From Norana najaformis (Eukaryota; Annelida; Clitellata; Crassiclitellata; Hormogastridae): 64,000 nt of DNA. Made by a program: the position numbers and the translations under genes. Positions 1 to 11,620 of this stretch are shown here, piece by piece. Every line of letters starts with the position of its first letter. The stretch's first letter is position 1. A model generated the notes under the pieces. The model was not told the DNA's origin. It saw only the letters and a program-made list of their open reading frames with translations, and did no database searches. The stretch spans positions 33,158,727 to 33,222,726 of the forward strand of contig OZ029916.1 of the NCBI GenBank assembly GCA_964023275.1. Reading direction: 5' to 3'.

Positions 1-59
1 TTGTCGCGAATTATAAATATAAAATTTTGATTGGTGGACAATCACGCGCAAAATTTAAA

Positions 60-420
60 TATACGCTTCTTATTGATCAGTGTTCGAACGCAATGTCTGG
101 CGTTAGCAGTAAACGTTGACTTGGCGAAGAATAGACTATAAAACTTTACGCTATTGCTTTGTTAGCAGCGAGCGATAAAGATTTTTTACAATTTGTCTGT
201 CTTTTCACTGGTGGTAGTTTGATAGATTCGTGCGTTAAGAAACTGTGGCGATGTTCGTATATGTGATTGAATTTTTCGTTTATTTGTTACAAAAACGAAG
301 ACTGTTTGTTTTCTTTGGAATTTGCCATGCGCTACGAATAGAGCGAGCCGACGGTCAAAATGTAGATCAAATGACACTTCAAAGTCACTTTCGTCGACAA
401 TAACAGTGTAACACACTTAT
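60..420 (+). repeat. LTR-like segment, related to 25.36-25.60 kb
   Basis: The segment has a TATAAAA box near 138. It shares TTGATAGATTCGTGC and a following TTTTCGTTTATTT block, at similar spacing, with 25,455-25,530. Termini and target duplications were not found, so it may be a solo LTR or another repeat. The remaining bases up to 888 show nothing recognisable. Confidence 0.35.
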
Positions 421-699
421 TTTACGCCTCTGTTGAGACTCCGCAGAAGCTATCAAGTTCTGCAACGTGTGGTATTGCTGCTGTTGGCTTGCTCGGCCGC
501 TTCTGTGGAGCGCCACCTATACCTATGACAGGAGAGACGATTGTAACATAAGGTGAGTTCCAGGTCAACGACCCTGACAACCCAAGAAGTTGTTACACAA
601 AGATTAAACACTGGATATCAGGACAGTGTCAAAACATCCTTAAGCAGCAACAACAGCATCCCACGCTGGGAAAATTGTCACATGTTGGGAGATCATTTG

Positions 700-706
700 T
701 ATAAAG
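700..706 (+). promoter_or_regulatory. TATA-like box upstream of the protease gene
   Basis: TATAAAG lies 183 bases before the protease start codon. An ATG at 713 falls close after it, so the true start site could lie elsewhere. Position is the only support. Confidence 0.3.
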
Positions 707-888
707 TTTCATATGAGCAGAGAAATGATTAAATTGATAAGATTCGTTCATGCAAGTATTTTTTTATCGGAAGTTCGGATAATAGAACAGATGTTGATGA
801 TATCGTATCAGTCGACGGTTATACGTAGGAGCCTACATAAAGGAGACGAAGGCGCCAGGTTGCGTATGATTTTCTTACGATTGGAAGG

Positions 889-928
889 ATGCGTTGCCTC
901 GTTGCTCTTCTGCTTCTCTTCTGCCTCG
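889..928 (+). CDS. Protease exon 1, signal peptide
   Basis: Forty bases from ATG encode 13 hydrophobic residues plus the first base of a Gly codon. The donor is GTAAGT at 929. Joining to 1557 restores the Gly codon and the frame. This ATG was chosen because it is the only nearby start that gives a signal peptide running into the protease exon. Confidence 0.8.
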
Positions 929-3900
929 GTAAGTCACTCTGATGGAAATGTTGCGAGTCAGGGCAAATGCAGATCCTCGAGACCACGAGGAGTTTTTACG
1001 GTGGCTTGTGGACAAACTATAGTTGCCTCTATCTTTGTTCGCTCTATATAATGATCATACTTTTATACGACACAGCGATTTTATAAGGTGTAGAAAAGGG
1101 TGCTTTTGTTCATTTCTAAATTCTAGCAGATCATTAAATTGTCGGTTGAACATCTGGCCACATGAGACGAACTCAGCCCTCCATTCTTGCGCAGTTGGTA
1201 AATGGATACAATCGTAAGTTGGAGTTAAGAAGGTGTCCATACGATGTATTGCTGTGACCATGTTTGCGCTTCAGGCGAAAGATCGCTTGATTTAGGAACC
1301 TCACCTCTGAGAAGTTTTTGCAGAGTCATGTAAACGATTTTTAATAACGTTACCTTTATATCTTTACCTTGGTTCAAGACAAGGCCTAATTTCACGACAT
1401 CGATGCAGCAGTAGTGACAATGTAGGTCTATTCAATGGATAATCGGCTTTTTGCCTCTCGAGTCAGACGCTTTAAATGACAATGGCACTGAAGTTAGAAA
1501 TTGCGCTGTATATATTTTACTCTGAAATTAATTGCGTCATATGTCGCCGTGCACAGGTGAGGCCCGACCAAGGCCAATGGATTTGGTCCCGTCCATCAGC
1601 TTCGATCCTTACATCCTCGGTGGAGTAGAAGCTACTCCAGGAGATTTTCCATGGCAGCTGTTTCTGCAGACACGAGTCTTGATTTTTACGCTCAGCTGCG
1701 GTGCCTCCCTCCTCACTGCAAACAGCGCCCTCACCGCAGCCCATTGTGTTATTGGATGGTAAGCGCCTTTTGTTTATTAGTAGGCTCACTCGCATACCAA
1801 CTCACTCACTCGCCTTCTAGCTCGTGCATCTTGCTCACTGGCGAATTCATTCGGTTCTTCGCTTTGTCGCTAGGTTGCTCTTTCACTCTCTATGCATCGG
1901 CCAAGAACAATGCATGCACTGTAATATTACAATGCATGCAATTTGTTCGATAGACATCGTGGTAAGAAGCCCTAATATTTTTGGTAAATGAAATAAGTTT
2001 TCTAACAGTTTATGAACTTCACACCTCAAGCTTTAGTAAAGGTTAAAGTTTAGGCCGTCACGAAGACGTTATTAGTTTATTTAATCTAAGAATTGCTTCC
2101 ATTTCTTCAATGAATCCCCCTATTAAGTGGCAGCTGCATGAATCACTCGTCAGTGTTTCAATCACCAAGTGGCGCCTATTTTCCGTGTTCTGTCCTTTGT
2201 TCGCTTATCTTGAGAAGCTTTGCGACTTACTGTTGTTGCACGAGGCATGTCAAGAAGAAGCCTGCTTGCTAGCTGCTAGAGTTATATGAAACAAGACAAT
2301 GGCGTTACTTTTGCTGAGCTTTTCCTCTTTTGATAGTGGTGGTCTTTGATATTTTTGTTAAGAAGCTGGCAGGCGCAATCAAGTTAATCAAATTCAAGCT
2401 AGTTTAGTACTTGTCTGTGCGTCCTTGGAAAACCACGATACCTTGCGCCCACTTGCCCGTATCCTTTGTTGGCCGGTAAACAATTACCAGGCATTCCCAC
2501 GAGAGTCACCCACCTGCGATATCAAATAACTGAATTAAACAGAAAGTGAATAGGACATACGGATGTCCGTGTCTCTGATTTCTTTAGTGTACTGTTTGCA
2601 TGTGTATGTGTGTATGTATGTACGCATGTATGAATGTGTGCATGTATGTATGTACGCGTGTATGAATGTGTATGTATGTATATATGCATGTATGTGTGTA
2701 TGCGTGCATGTACTTTATCTAAATTTCGTACGACTTTGATTTTTCGTGTCGTCCGTGGTGAGGTATGCTGACTGCACCTCATCGAGTGTACCATTTACTT
2801 TATCTGGTATCTCAACCGCGGCGTCCGAGCTGTTACGCATCCGGTAAGGAAGCTGTCGTCTTCTCTGCATAACTGGCGTCCACAGACCTGGCAAGGCAAC
2901 CAGCCAAAAGCACCCCTTCACCCACCGAACGATGACGAAAGCTACAAAATATACCGATCGAGAACTCCGCCACTGCCTTGTTTGGGGGTAGTGCCAGTCC
3001 CAAGCCTGGATAAAGGAGGAGGGCGACGGCAACGGCCTTTGATGCCATAAGCTGTCGTTAAACTGAGGAACTACTACCGTCGTCTACGTTTATCTGTGTG
3101 TCCTATTGGAGACGTTAGCCACCTTTAACAGTCAGTCAGCTGGCCGTGACCGGCTATCTCAACCAACACAATGAGGGTCAGGGATGTCCACGGGGTGAAC
3201 ATGTGTGCCAACTTGTCACCTATTTTGTCCTGCGACACCATGTGGAAGTTCCCACTCATTCCCATGGCGGCTGTCTGGACCTGGTCATCACTCGAATGAC
3301 TATAGTCTGCAGGTAACGAGTTGCCAGCTGTATACTAGTATACTATACTATTAAATGTTGACCTGGGACACGATGTTGCAAGGGGAAAACGATGTTGTCA
3401 GGGGAAACACCGACCGGAATCAACAACTCCAGACGTTTTGCACACAGATCTGCTCTTTTGACCACTGCTATCCCGCCAACCCCGAGTGACAGGTAAGCAG
3501 ATCAGAATTAAGGCGTGTCGAATCGACAACATGGTGCGCTGTTGGTGCAGATCACCGAGTCGTAACGTCTGAGGTGAATTAATGCCTCGTCTCAACTCTC
3601 AACGGCGACTACGAGGTGAAGATCATATCAGGTGATGGCGTCGACTGTGGCACTATGTTTTCCACCAGGGTTCCAGATATTCCATGTCCCAAATTCAGTC
3701 CAACTTGTTGCTTTCTGTGGTCGGTATCTTATGTTTTACAGGCAGCGTACGCAGGCTGTACTGAAGGGCCGACTTGTCGGGAATTAAGCTGACGTCAAAG
3801 TCTTAGCGAAAACAGTCTTTCTTACAACGCGTGGCACCCTCACAAAGTCACGGTTGGGTTAGGATTATTAAAACTTTTCACAAACATTGAGTCTCGGGGA

Positions 3901-6900
3901 TCGGAATCTCAACGGTCGAGATTGAGACGAGACCCGAGACGTTCTTCCCCGAGACAGGGGCGAGACCTGAGACGTGGTACCCGAACCGAGACCAAACCAA
4001 GACGTTGGATGGACACGAGACGTTAGGTACGTCTTGAGATCGTCTCTAGACAGAAAAGTCGATGCCGAGATTACTCGACTTACAAGAAATTTGGTTGATT
4101 GAAAAGTTAACTTCCTATTAGATTGCTGTTTTCGTGTTTGCGTCCCAACCGAATGCCTATAGAAGCTTGTTACATTTACCTTTAATCAACAACAAAGTTG
4201 ATAATTCAAATGAAGACGATCGTATTAATGAAAGTTAACCTATAACGCTACAGTACTATTACTTTTGTGGTTACTAACGATGATTTTGATTGCAGTCAGA
4301 ATGGACGACAATGTTCATGACGACTAAAGTGATATTTCTTTCTGGTTAACAGGGCGCCAGATAATATGCGGGTCATCGCTGGAGCTCACTGCCGGTCAGA
4401 ACTGACAAGTGCACAGACCGCTTATGTGTGCAAAGTTACGATAGTCAGTATACAAGTATTTTTAGCTAAATATTTGATTCCAGACTCTATGAATATACAG
4501 ATTATGGACGTCCATAACTTTCATAGGGCTCCATACATACATGAATACATACATGCATGCACACATACACACATACATACATACAGACAGACAGACAGAC
4601 AAACAGACGTACGAACAATGATGAATACATATGCGTACACACATGTACATAATACATACACGTACATAGGCCTACATATTTACATACATACATGCATTCA
4701 TACATGGTTACATAGAAAAATACACACCTACATACATAACATGGTGTCGTCTTAGTGCTTTGCGTGTGTGTGCGAGCTTGCGCGTGGTGACTGTTCTAGT
4801 AATCTGAGCCATTTTTACTGATGGATGAATGGTTCTGTTCTTGATAACAAATAATATCGCTAAGGCTTAAGCCGTGAGCTCAACGCTTATTGTCAGATCC
4901 ACTAAAGGCGCCAAATGAAATGTATAGATAACTAACAACATACATACACATGTGCATGAAACTACAGATGCCCGGTGGCCATGAATTTAAAAGAAGGACC
5001 TTAACAAGAGCAGGCCCTCACCAAGAAAAATTTGGCACAAATTTTATACTGCATAACTGCTTAATTATTAACTTTATTCCACCCATACCCATATACTTAA
5101 CTACATGCTCAACGGTTTGACCATATTTCTCCACATCACCTTATTCTAGTCCCCTAATTAAGTTATCCGATACGACATTGTCGATTCCCTTAATGTATCT
5201 CACCCTAAAACTATAATTTTAAAGTGCCATATACCATCTAATCACCCTGGCATTTCTTATTCACCTAGTCTTCAGATACTGCAAGTCACAGTGGTCTGTT
5301 TTCAGTACAAACTGTATGCCAAACAAATACCTTTCAAACTGCTATATCCCCACACCATCGCCAAACCCTCGTTATCTTCCACAGAATACTTCCTCTCGCG
5401 TTCGGCCAACTTACGGATGGCATAATCCAGAGGATTCTTGATGCCCCCAATCTCTTGCATCAGAACACATTTGATGCATCGGTCTGAACGACAAATTCTG
5501 TCTTCGACATTGTTCAGTCCAGGGATTCTGATCATGATGTCATCTGTCAGGTCTAGATGTTAACCCGTTGGTTGGGCTCAGCGTGTGTGTATGCAAGTCT
5601 GCTAGTGGTGACATTTATTGTTATCCAAGTATTGCCAGCTAACTCATGAACGTTTCTTCTCATTGACATTTAACATCATTTCGGCTAGCGTAGACAGGGC
5701 CGCTAATTAGCTTCTTTTGAAGCGGCTCTATTTTAATGTCCAATTACAATTACAATGTATGTATACACTTACATAAATGCATACTTACATACAAACGTAA
5801 ACATATATCTGCATATATAAACATACTTTATACATACGTACGTACATATATTCATGCATACATGTATGCCTACGTTCCTAGATTAATTCGATCACATTAG
5901 CCTGCAGACAGGTAGATAGAAAGATATATATTGTGATTTTTTAAGCAAGTCGAGGATAAAAAGTGTATGGGATTACTTCGCATTAAATAATGTCGTTCTT
6001 CGATATACATTAATCTCAATTTTTATACAGTTAGATTATTAACTTCATTTTAGGTTTTATTAAGATTATTTATTTTATTCATTCTGCTGCTACGACATAA
6101 ATTCCTATATCTTTATTTATCGCCTATGTTTGTTTTTCTGTGATTTTTCGTGGCTGACGAGTATAGTGGACAAAACATAGACACATTATTACCACCCGCT
6201 GTGTGTTGTGCTGGTCTGAGCGGTCTCGCCTGCCGGACTGATGCGGTCATTGCAATAAGTTTCGTCCACTACACTATAATTGTTTTGCTGTATTTCCGCA
6301 CTAACCTGGCTGGCACACTAGCTTTCTCATGACTCGCCCATGAGCCTACGATTCTGTTCTTTTCTTCACTAACTTATGTCACATCGTCATACTTGTTGCT
6401 TGGTTCGAGTCGATCCGAGGTTGATTCCCTGTAATGTCTGCCCTACTTAAATGAGTCAATTTACGTTGGGCGTTTATTCTTTTGAGCGAAATTCCTCGAT
6501 CGCGGAAGTGTCGGATGCTTCTCCTCTGTAATGTCTGTTTAGTAGTTTTGAGCAGGCGAAATTACTCAACCTTGTTCCAAGCACAGCTTTTCCGTTACAT
6601 GCTATCTACTGTTATTGCCTAAAACTAAAAATGTGTAGTCCACTTCAAGTATACAGTCAGGCTTACATATTCAGTTTTCACTGACATTTCATTTGTTTCC
6701 TTTCACGCTTATGACAATGGCGGAGAGATCGAGGTAAAACCAGACCCGGTCTCAATTCATCACTTGCTCTTCTCGACTTGCCAGCTGCTATTGAAGCTGC
6801 AGACCATTTCTTTTTCATCACCTCCACCACGAGTTTTTGGGGTTTCTGGTCCTACAATTTGTTTGGTTTGCTACATATGTATGTGTAAGTGCACACATTT

Positions 6901-9487
6901 AGTCAGCATACTTAAATGACTGTACTCGTCCTACTTTGTTTAGCATGTGGCGTCGAACAATGTGCCGTGCTTAGCTCTGTTTTGTTTGCATTATACAACA
7001 TACAATCATGCACAAATTTCTGTGCAGATGATGGATAGTCAAATTTACATTTTATTTGACAGTAAGTATTGTCATTTAGTTGTGCATATGTCAGCTACTG
7101 CTTTTGAGGAGGTGCAGTCTTGGATGGCGGCAAATAAACTCCTTCTTACCAGTCAAAAGTGAATTTCTGCAACTTGGCAATTCACTGCAGCTCAAGAATT
7201 GTGAAGGACTTAAACCTTTAAACTGGGCGACTCGTTCATTCATCTGGCGGATTCTGCTCATAGCTTGTGCGTTGTCGTCTTTAAGTCTACTGATTAAACA
7301 ACGCATGGAATAATAAATATTGTAACATTATACAACATGACATAATTCTTCATAACAACATTTTACAGTGCATTACAATTTTGCAACAGTGTAATATTAC
7401 TTTGACTTAAATTATAGTACTACATGGATATATATATATATGCATACACTCTCCGCAGGAATAAACTCCCGCCAGAATTACGACAATTATCTGATCCATC
7501 ATTCGAACTCACCAACGCTTCACCTCTTGCATTTCTGCGCTGGTCTTTCACTCAAAACTGAAAACATTACTTTTCCAAAATTCTTTTCCTGATTCTTCCT
7601 CTTCCCCTTATACCTCCTCGCTCCACTTTCAGACACCATCCGCCCTAGCCATCCGACTGTCTGTCTATCTGACTCCTGAATCTTGACCTGGAACCGAATT
7701 CTGCCTTCTAAAATTCAGATGATGCCTTAAAAAATTATATGTGCCGTGTGCAATGTCTGATTTTGTAGCACGAGCTTTTCATAGCTGGAACAGTCACCAT
7801 GACGAACGACATTGCCATACTTACCCTTGAAGTTGCTATAGATTTATCGCCCTCTCACATAGGCCTGCTGACTCTCCCTCCAAACAACATCGAACAGTTT
7901 GTCGGAATTATTTGTACTCTCAGCGGATGGGGTCTTACAAGTAAGAATTGCTATTCGTTTACATCTGGCCTAGGATAGCATATTAAAGGTTGTACCTAGC
8001 AATAATAGTTATGTCAAGCCCAAATTCCTCTGTGAACCTGTACAACTCAAACAATTTAAACACAGAAATTCCCTTAAAGTTTACCCGATCCAGGGTAAAG
8101 CAGGAATAAATTAAATTAGGTATTTTAGTACATTAAACTGCATTACATGGAATTTTGCTACATGATATAGTTAGGCTATAATTCTTTTAGCTAATATTAT
8201 GCGTAATAACTATTACAACCGCTAACGTAACATAACAAAATGTTAACCTACTTCGAATTGATATCGGAATGATACATGCTCTGTTGTGCCCACTGTCATA
8301 GAGATCTCGGCTTTGTTTGTTTCATTATCTATAGGCTGGAATCACTTCCTAATGCTCACATGCATGGGCGTTGGTGCGCTATCGATTGTTGCCGTGTTCA
8401 TTATTTTGACGGCGCGATAGAAGTTATAGTTTAAAATTACACTAAATTTTATATAAAATTGTACAGGCATGCATGATCGGATGTTGTATTTGTAAACCGC
8501 CAATTTACAGCATCATCAGTAGCAAGCTACTTCAAGGGTTCTTTACAATGTCAAATGTCGGACCACACAACAGTCTAAAATAAATTTTAAAAAGATGTAC
8601 AAAATCAAATATCAGTTGATGCTAGAAAAATTCCAATTGTTAGCAGAAAGTAGATGGGATTTAAACAGCCTCTTAAAAACCAAAACATTCTCGGCTTCTT
8701 GCTTTTAGCCGATGGCAACACTGCGGACTGCCTGCAGAAAGTCGACATGCCAGCCATTAGCACCACAGAGTGCAATTCCAGAATGGCAGGAGTGACCGGT
8801 GCCTACTGTGACGATTCCCACATAGCAGTCTACGATAATGGGAATACCAAAGGAGCGTGCAGCGTAAGGAGCAAGGGCTGCAAACAAACGCAGATTCTTA
8901 CTTTTGCAATTTTCTTTTTCTAGCTTAATGGAATTTAGGTGATAATCGATGTTCCAGCAGAGACGATAAAAGAAAAAGTATTAATTGAGTCAAAACTGCA
9001 CGTCTGTTTCCGATACTTTCCTCTCCTCGCCTCTTCTAGTCTGCTCTATCCTGTCCTATCCAATCCTGTTCTATGTTATCTTATCATGTAATCTTTAGTT
9101 TCGTAATTTATTGCAGTTCATATAAATTCTCTCTTTTTGTTTAAAAACTGCATTCATTTAAACGAGGTCTTCGTGTCTAATCCTTGCATAAAGACTTTCA
9201 GAAACCTAAGCGAGAATATTCTCAACATCTCAGCGCCAACGAGTTCTGTGTTTTGTGACTTAACCTGTGTAATTTACCGTCCTGTTTTTGCATCACAGGG
9301 TGACAGCGGTGGCCCGATGAACTGTCCTCTCGGAAATCCGGTGGTCGTGGCCGGAATAGCTTCGTGGGTTGTCGATTCAGGTGAAGGTTGTGATCCATCT
9401 TATCCATCCGTCTACACGAGAACCGGATTCTTTTTGGACTGGATCCAAAACAACACTCCCAAGCCAGAAGAGCAGTGTATCCCTTAA
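889..9487 (+). CDS. Secreted elastase-like serine protease (S1/chymotrypsin fold), six exons, complete
   Basis: Exons 889-928, 1557-1758, 4353-4455, 7769-7940, 8709-8863 and 9299-9487 join in frame to 861 nt, 286 aa. The start encodes a hydrophobic signal peptide (MRCLVALLLLFCLG) and a short propeptide ends at Y before ILGG, the mature N terminus. The catalytic triad is complete: His in TAAHC, Asp in NDIAIL, Ser in GDSGGP. SGWG and the cysteine pairs of the fold are present. Seen in the pocket: Gly at position 189, Val at 216 and Ser at 226 (chymotrypsin numbering assigned by eye), which suggests cleavage after small residues. The residue before ILGG is Tyr, not Arg or Lys, so activation may not be tryptic. 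The exon 3 donor is the least certain boundary. The family acts outside the cell in digestion or immunity; which applies is not shown. Confidence 0.92.
1557..1758 (+). CDS. Protease exon 2, propeptide, mature N terminus and catalytic His
   Basis: Acceptor CACAG ends at 1556; donor GTAAGC starts at 1759. The exon encodes the propeptide, ILGGVEATPGDFPWQ (mature start), SCGASLLTANSALTAAHC with the catalytic His, and ends with two bases of a Trp codon. Confidence 0.92.
2595..2715 (+). repeat. TATG/CATG microsatellite
   Basis: Imperfect tetranucleotide TATG with CATG, TGTG and CGTG variants. Histidine- and threonine-rich open frames over it are by-products. Confidence 0.85.
3233..3312 (+). repeat. 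LINE endonuclease-domain fragment
   Basis: The frame from 3233 reads VEVPTHSHGGCLDLVITR, resembling the PTH..G..LDLVITR segment near the end of the endonuclease domain of non-LTR retrotransposons. There is no continuous frame on either side. Confidence 0.55.
4353..4455 (+). CDS. Protease exon 3
   Basis: Acceptor AACAG ends at 4352. The exon reads WAPDNMRVIAGAHC and onwards, the usual segment after the His loop. I place the donor at 4456 (GTATTT, phase 0) because the protein then runs into HELF as in the family. An in-frame alternative is GTCAGT at 4444, four codons shorter. Confidence 0.75.
4538..4742 (+). repeat. CATA/CAGA microsatellite tract in protease intron 3
   Basis: Runs of CATA with an internal CAGA block (about 4581-4600). 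It starts about 80 bases after protease exon 3. Confidence 0.85.
5155..5535 (-). repeat. Ty3/gypsy-type reverse transcriptase/RNase H relic
   Basis: Reading leftwards, the frame gives DYAIRKLAERERKYSVEDNEGLAMVWG, then FVLKTDH and a stop-interrupted segment with RVIRW and YIKGIDNVVSDNL. That order matches the connection and RNase H region of Ty3/gypsy polymerases. In-frame stops show it is dead. It lies in protease intron 3. Confidence 0.75.
5757..5862 (+). repeat. CATA microsatellite
   Basis: Imperfect TATG/TACA tract following a short TCCAATTACAATTACAAT tail, the pattern seen at other retroelement 3' ends in this window. Confidence 0.7.
5870..6929 (+). other. Protease intron 3, no feature recognised
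   Basis: AT-rich sequence without a coding frame, motif or repeat that I can name. Confidence 0.6.
6930..7740 (+). repeat. Non-LTR retrotransposon reverse transcriptase fragment plus 3' tail
   Basis: 6947-7162 reads DSQIYILFDS and WMAANKLLLTSQK, the palm and thumb segments of a LINE reverse transcriptase, with the YADD motif degraded. 7455-7735 holds the ORF tail (NKLPPELRQLSDPSFEL) followed by a CTTGACCTGGAACCGAA stretch shared with copies at 31.4, 33.56 and 35.3 kb. It ends just before protease exon 4. Confidence 0.75.
7769..7940 (+). CDS. Protease exon 4, catalytic Asp
   Basis: Acceptor TGTAG ends at 7768; donor GTAAGA starts at 7941. It encodes TMTNDIAILTL with the catalytic Asp and CTLSGWG. 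It ends one base into a Thr codon that exon 5 completes. Confidence 0.92.
7941..8708 (+). other. Protease intron 4
   Basis: 768 bases without a recognised element; AT-rich. Confidence 0.7.
8709..8863 (+). CDS. Protease exon 5
   Basis: Acceptor TTTAG ends at 8708; donor GTAAGG starts at 8864. It encodes the autolysis-loop side of the domain (ADCLQKVDMPAISTTEC) and ends at GACS. Cys191 is therefore here and the GDSGGP loop starts the next exon. Gly sits at position 189. Confidence 0.92.
8864..9298 (+). other. Protease intron 5
   Basis: 435 bases, with a pyrimidine-rich stretch near 9010-9080. No other feature seen. Confidence 0.7.
9299..9487 (+). CDS. Protease exon 6, catalytic Ser and stop
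   Basis: Acceptor CACAG ends at 9298. The exon opens with GDSGGP (catalytic Ser195), continues through IASWVV, GEGCDP and YPSVYTR, and ends with the C-terminal helix (FFLDWIQNN) and TAA. Confidence 0.95.
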   Translation, partial: GDSGGPMNCPLGNPVVVAGIASWVVDSGEGCDPSYPSVYTRTGFFLDWIQNNTPKPEEQCIP

Positions 9488-9580
9488 ATGCACCTTACGG
9501 ACTAAGTTTTATGCCGGCTGTTACAGGAAGACTGTAATTGAAAAATATACGTGTTACCTTTAAAATGTGCTCGAAGTGGA

Positions 9581-9590
9581 AATAAATAAA
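9581..9590 (+). terminator. Overlapping AATAAA polyadenylation signals of the protease gene
   Basis: Two overlapping AATAAA hexamers lie about 95 bases after the protease stop codon, the expected place for 3' end formation. Confidence 0.7.
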
Positions 9591-10093
9591 CATAAAAGTC
9601 TTCAGTGTTTAATTTTGATTGCGGTTTGCCATAGGCATCTTTCGATCTAAAATATTCATTATTCGATGTGTAATGGCAAAATGAAACTTCTCCTCCTTGG
9701 TTCAGACCACCTTCCACACTCCAGTCAATAAGCTGTTGCCCCACATTTCTTCTCACCTGTTTAAAACTACAAATCATACCTTGCGTATAGGCCTATGTTT
9801 CCTTGAAATGGGTAAAAGTTTCTCAAACTATGAATAGTTCTAGTCGTCGCTGTGGTTTGAATAGGCAAAACCTCAACCTCACCCGGTAACTTCCAATGAT
9901 TCTTACACAGATTAGAAGACTTCAGTGCCATTTAAAAACCCACCCATATAATGTCATGTTTTGATGTCATGTTGTGTTTTACTCTCGCTTGTTGGTTCCT
10001 GCTGAATTGTGAAAGATGCGTAGTAAGGTAATCGCTCATCTACCTCACGTTTCAAATTAACTTTTATTCACAGATACGATTGAACTCTTTTGA
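9591..10093 (+). other. Intergenic, nothing recognised
   Basis: Region after the protease polyadenylation signal. I see no gene or repeat family here. Confidence 0.6.
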
Positions 10094-10181
10094 CCCATGT
10101 GTAAGCTTAGCATCATCAATCCAACAACCAGGGAAAACCCATGTGTAAGCTTAGCATCATCAATCCAACAACCAGGGAAAC
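10094..10181 (+). repeat. Two tandem copies of a 44-bp unit
   Basis: CCCATGTGTAAGCTTAGCAT and the following 24 bases occur twice head to tail without visible change (10,094-10,137 and 10,138-10,181), so the duplication is recent. Confidence 0.9.
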
Positions 10182-10479
10182 TTTCTTTTTAGCAAGCTAA
10201 TTTTCAATTTCATTTGTGTCACGCAAGGATAAGCTAGGTTATCTGGATTCGTTGGAACGCGGTTGATTTTTAAACATTTACTTAATACCCGAAATCAAAC
10301 TGTGAATATATAATCAAAATGTAACATGGAAAGAAGCTTATAATCTACAAAGATCATTTCAAAATTATCCAAGTGGGATTAAACTGATAAATAACATGAT
10401 ATAACATAGCATCTATAAATGGTTTAATAAGGTTCAGTAGACGCGTATTCTATGTTAGAACTACTGCTAGGTAACCGGC

Positions 10480-10965
10480 AATACTTATAGCCCATCTATC
10501 TTAGCCTCTTGATAGTGTCCACTGTCTGTGAAAGTGTGCACTGAGACAGTGCTGTCATCCAAGTTATTCCAAAAGTCTGCTATTGTCGCAATGAAGAACT
10601 TCTGTCTAAGTTCCCTTAGATTTCTTAAATACTTTATATTTGTGTCCTTGAGTTGACTTGTGACACTCCACATAATACTTTTGTCCAGCCAGAATATTTG
10701 TGCATTGCCCACCTGTTGCCTTCTGCCTGATGATTAGCCTTGAATCCATGTTAGTACGTGCCCCCCCAATTCCACATAATTGCAACCTTTTGGCCATACT
10801 TACCTGAGGCACCTGGTCAAATGCATTGGCAAAATCTAAGTAAAGTACATTGATAGGTTTTTCCTTAGCTATCCTTTTATAAACGTCCTCAAAGAACTGT
10901 TAACAGGTTCGTCAAACTTGAAAGGCCTTTGGTAAATCCATGTTGACTACCCTTTATTGTTTTCG
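10480..10965 (-). repeat. LINE fragment 1 (reverse transcriptase to C-terminal tail)
   Basis: Reading leftwards: SQHGFTKGLSSLTNLL, then YLDFANAFDQVPQ, then MAKRLQLCGIGG, then LRQKFFIATIADFWNNLDDS. These are ordered segments of a CR1/jockey-like reverse transcriptase and its C-terminal tail, broken by stops and shifts. Confidence 0.8.
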
Positions 10966-10984
10966 TACTTATTCAAATGTTCAG

Positions 10985-11620
10985 GAAAAATCTATGACCT
11001 GCCCCACTTTGCAGCATTGCCGTTTCCATAATAATCCGCCAGCCGTATCTGTTCTGGGCACTTCTCCAAGCCGTGTATAGAGCTGAATTCAGCGCTCCAC
11101 CACTCTTCTCCAAGTGTGGCGAGGGCGTCCACCTGGTCTCTTCCAAGCTCTTGTTGGGCCAGATGTATTGGCTCGTAGGGCTCTGGCACGGCCCTGTTCG
11201 CTGTTGGAACGTACTGTGTGCGCAAAACAGACGAAGTCTCCTTAAGTGGGGTTCATCTCCGATACAGGGTTTTGCAACTTGCGTCGATAGACCTGCGAGT
11301 TGGTAACGTGAGCCGTATAGGGAATGTGCAAGATTCTCCTCAGCCAACACTGATGAAAGGCATCGCGCTTCGCCTGCAGGACCTTGGCAAGCGTCCCAGT
11401 CTCAGGAGGATAGGTGGTATGTTTGTCTCTAAAGGCAATCACTCGCAATACCCTTTCTTCGCCAAGGCATACATACTACCTTGACAGGCAGTAGGCCTAT
11501 GTATGCCGAGTATTTTTGTCTTAAGTGGTCCACCACAATATCCTTCATAATCCTGTCCATGACCTGGCACACAACACCGGTTAAACCGACTGTTGTTGTA
11601 GAGTTGAACCATTTATCTAG
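10985..11620 (-). repeat. LINE fragment 2 (different family)
   Basis: A segment near 11.6 kb reads LTGVVCQVMDRIMKDIVVDHL. 11,242-11,448 reads LRRILHIPYTAHVTN, and 10,973-11,225 reads LYTAWRSAQNRYGWRI then TAMLQSGAGH. This is the C-terminal layout of an endonuclease-type LINE reverse transcriptase, lying upstream of fragment 1 in the same orientation. Frames are broken. Confidence 0.8.

Larger units (their letters stand above)
1759..4352 (+). other. Protease intron 2, repeat-bearing
   Basis: About 2.6 kb. It holds a TATG/CATG microsatellite (2595-2715) and a LINE endonuclease scrap near 3.2 kb. A weak open frame at 2715-3048 on the minus strand is not supported as a gene. Confidence 0.7.

Noticed and set aside
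2715-3048. Possible decayed BPI first exon (signal-like leader and an EIPDK...GT pattern)
   Set aside because: Leader and IPD motif lie in different frames, NPGLQF is absent and similarity is a handful of residues; chance cannot be excluded.
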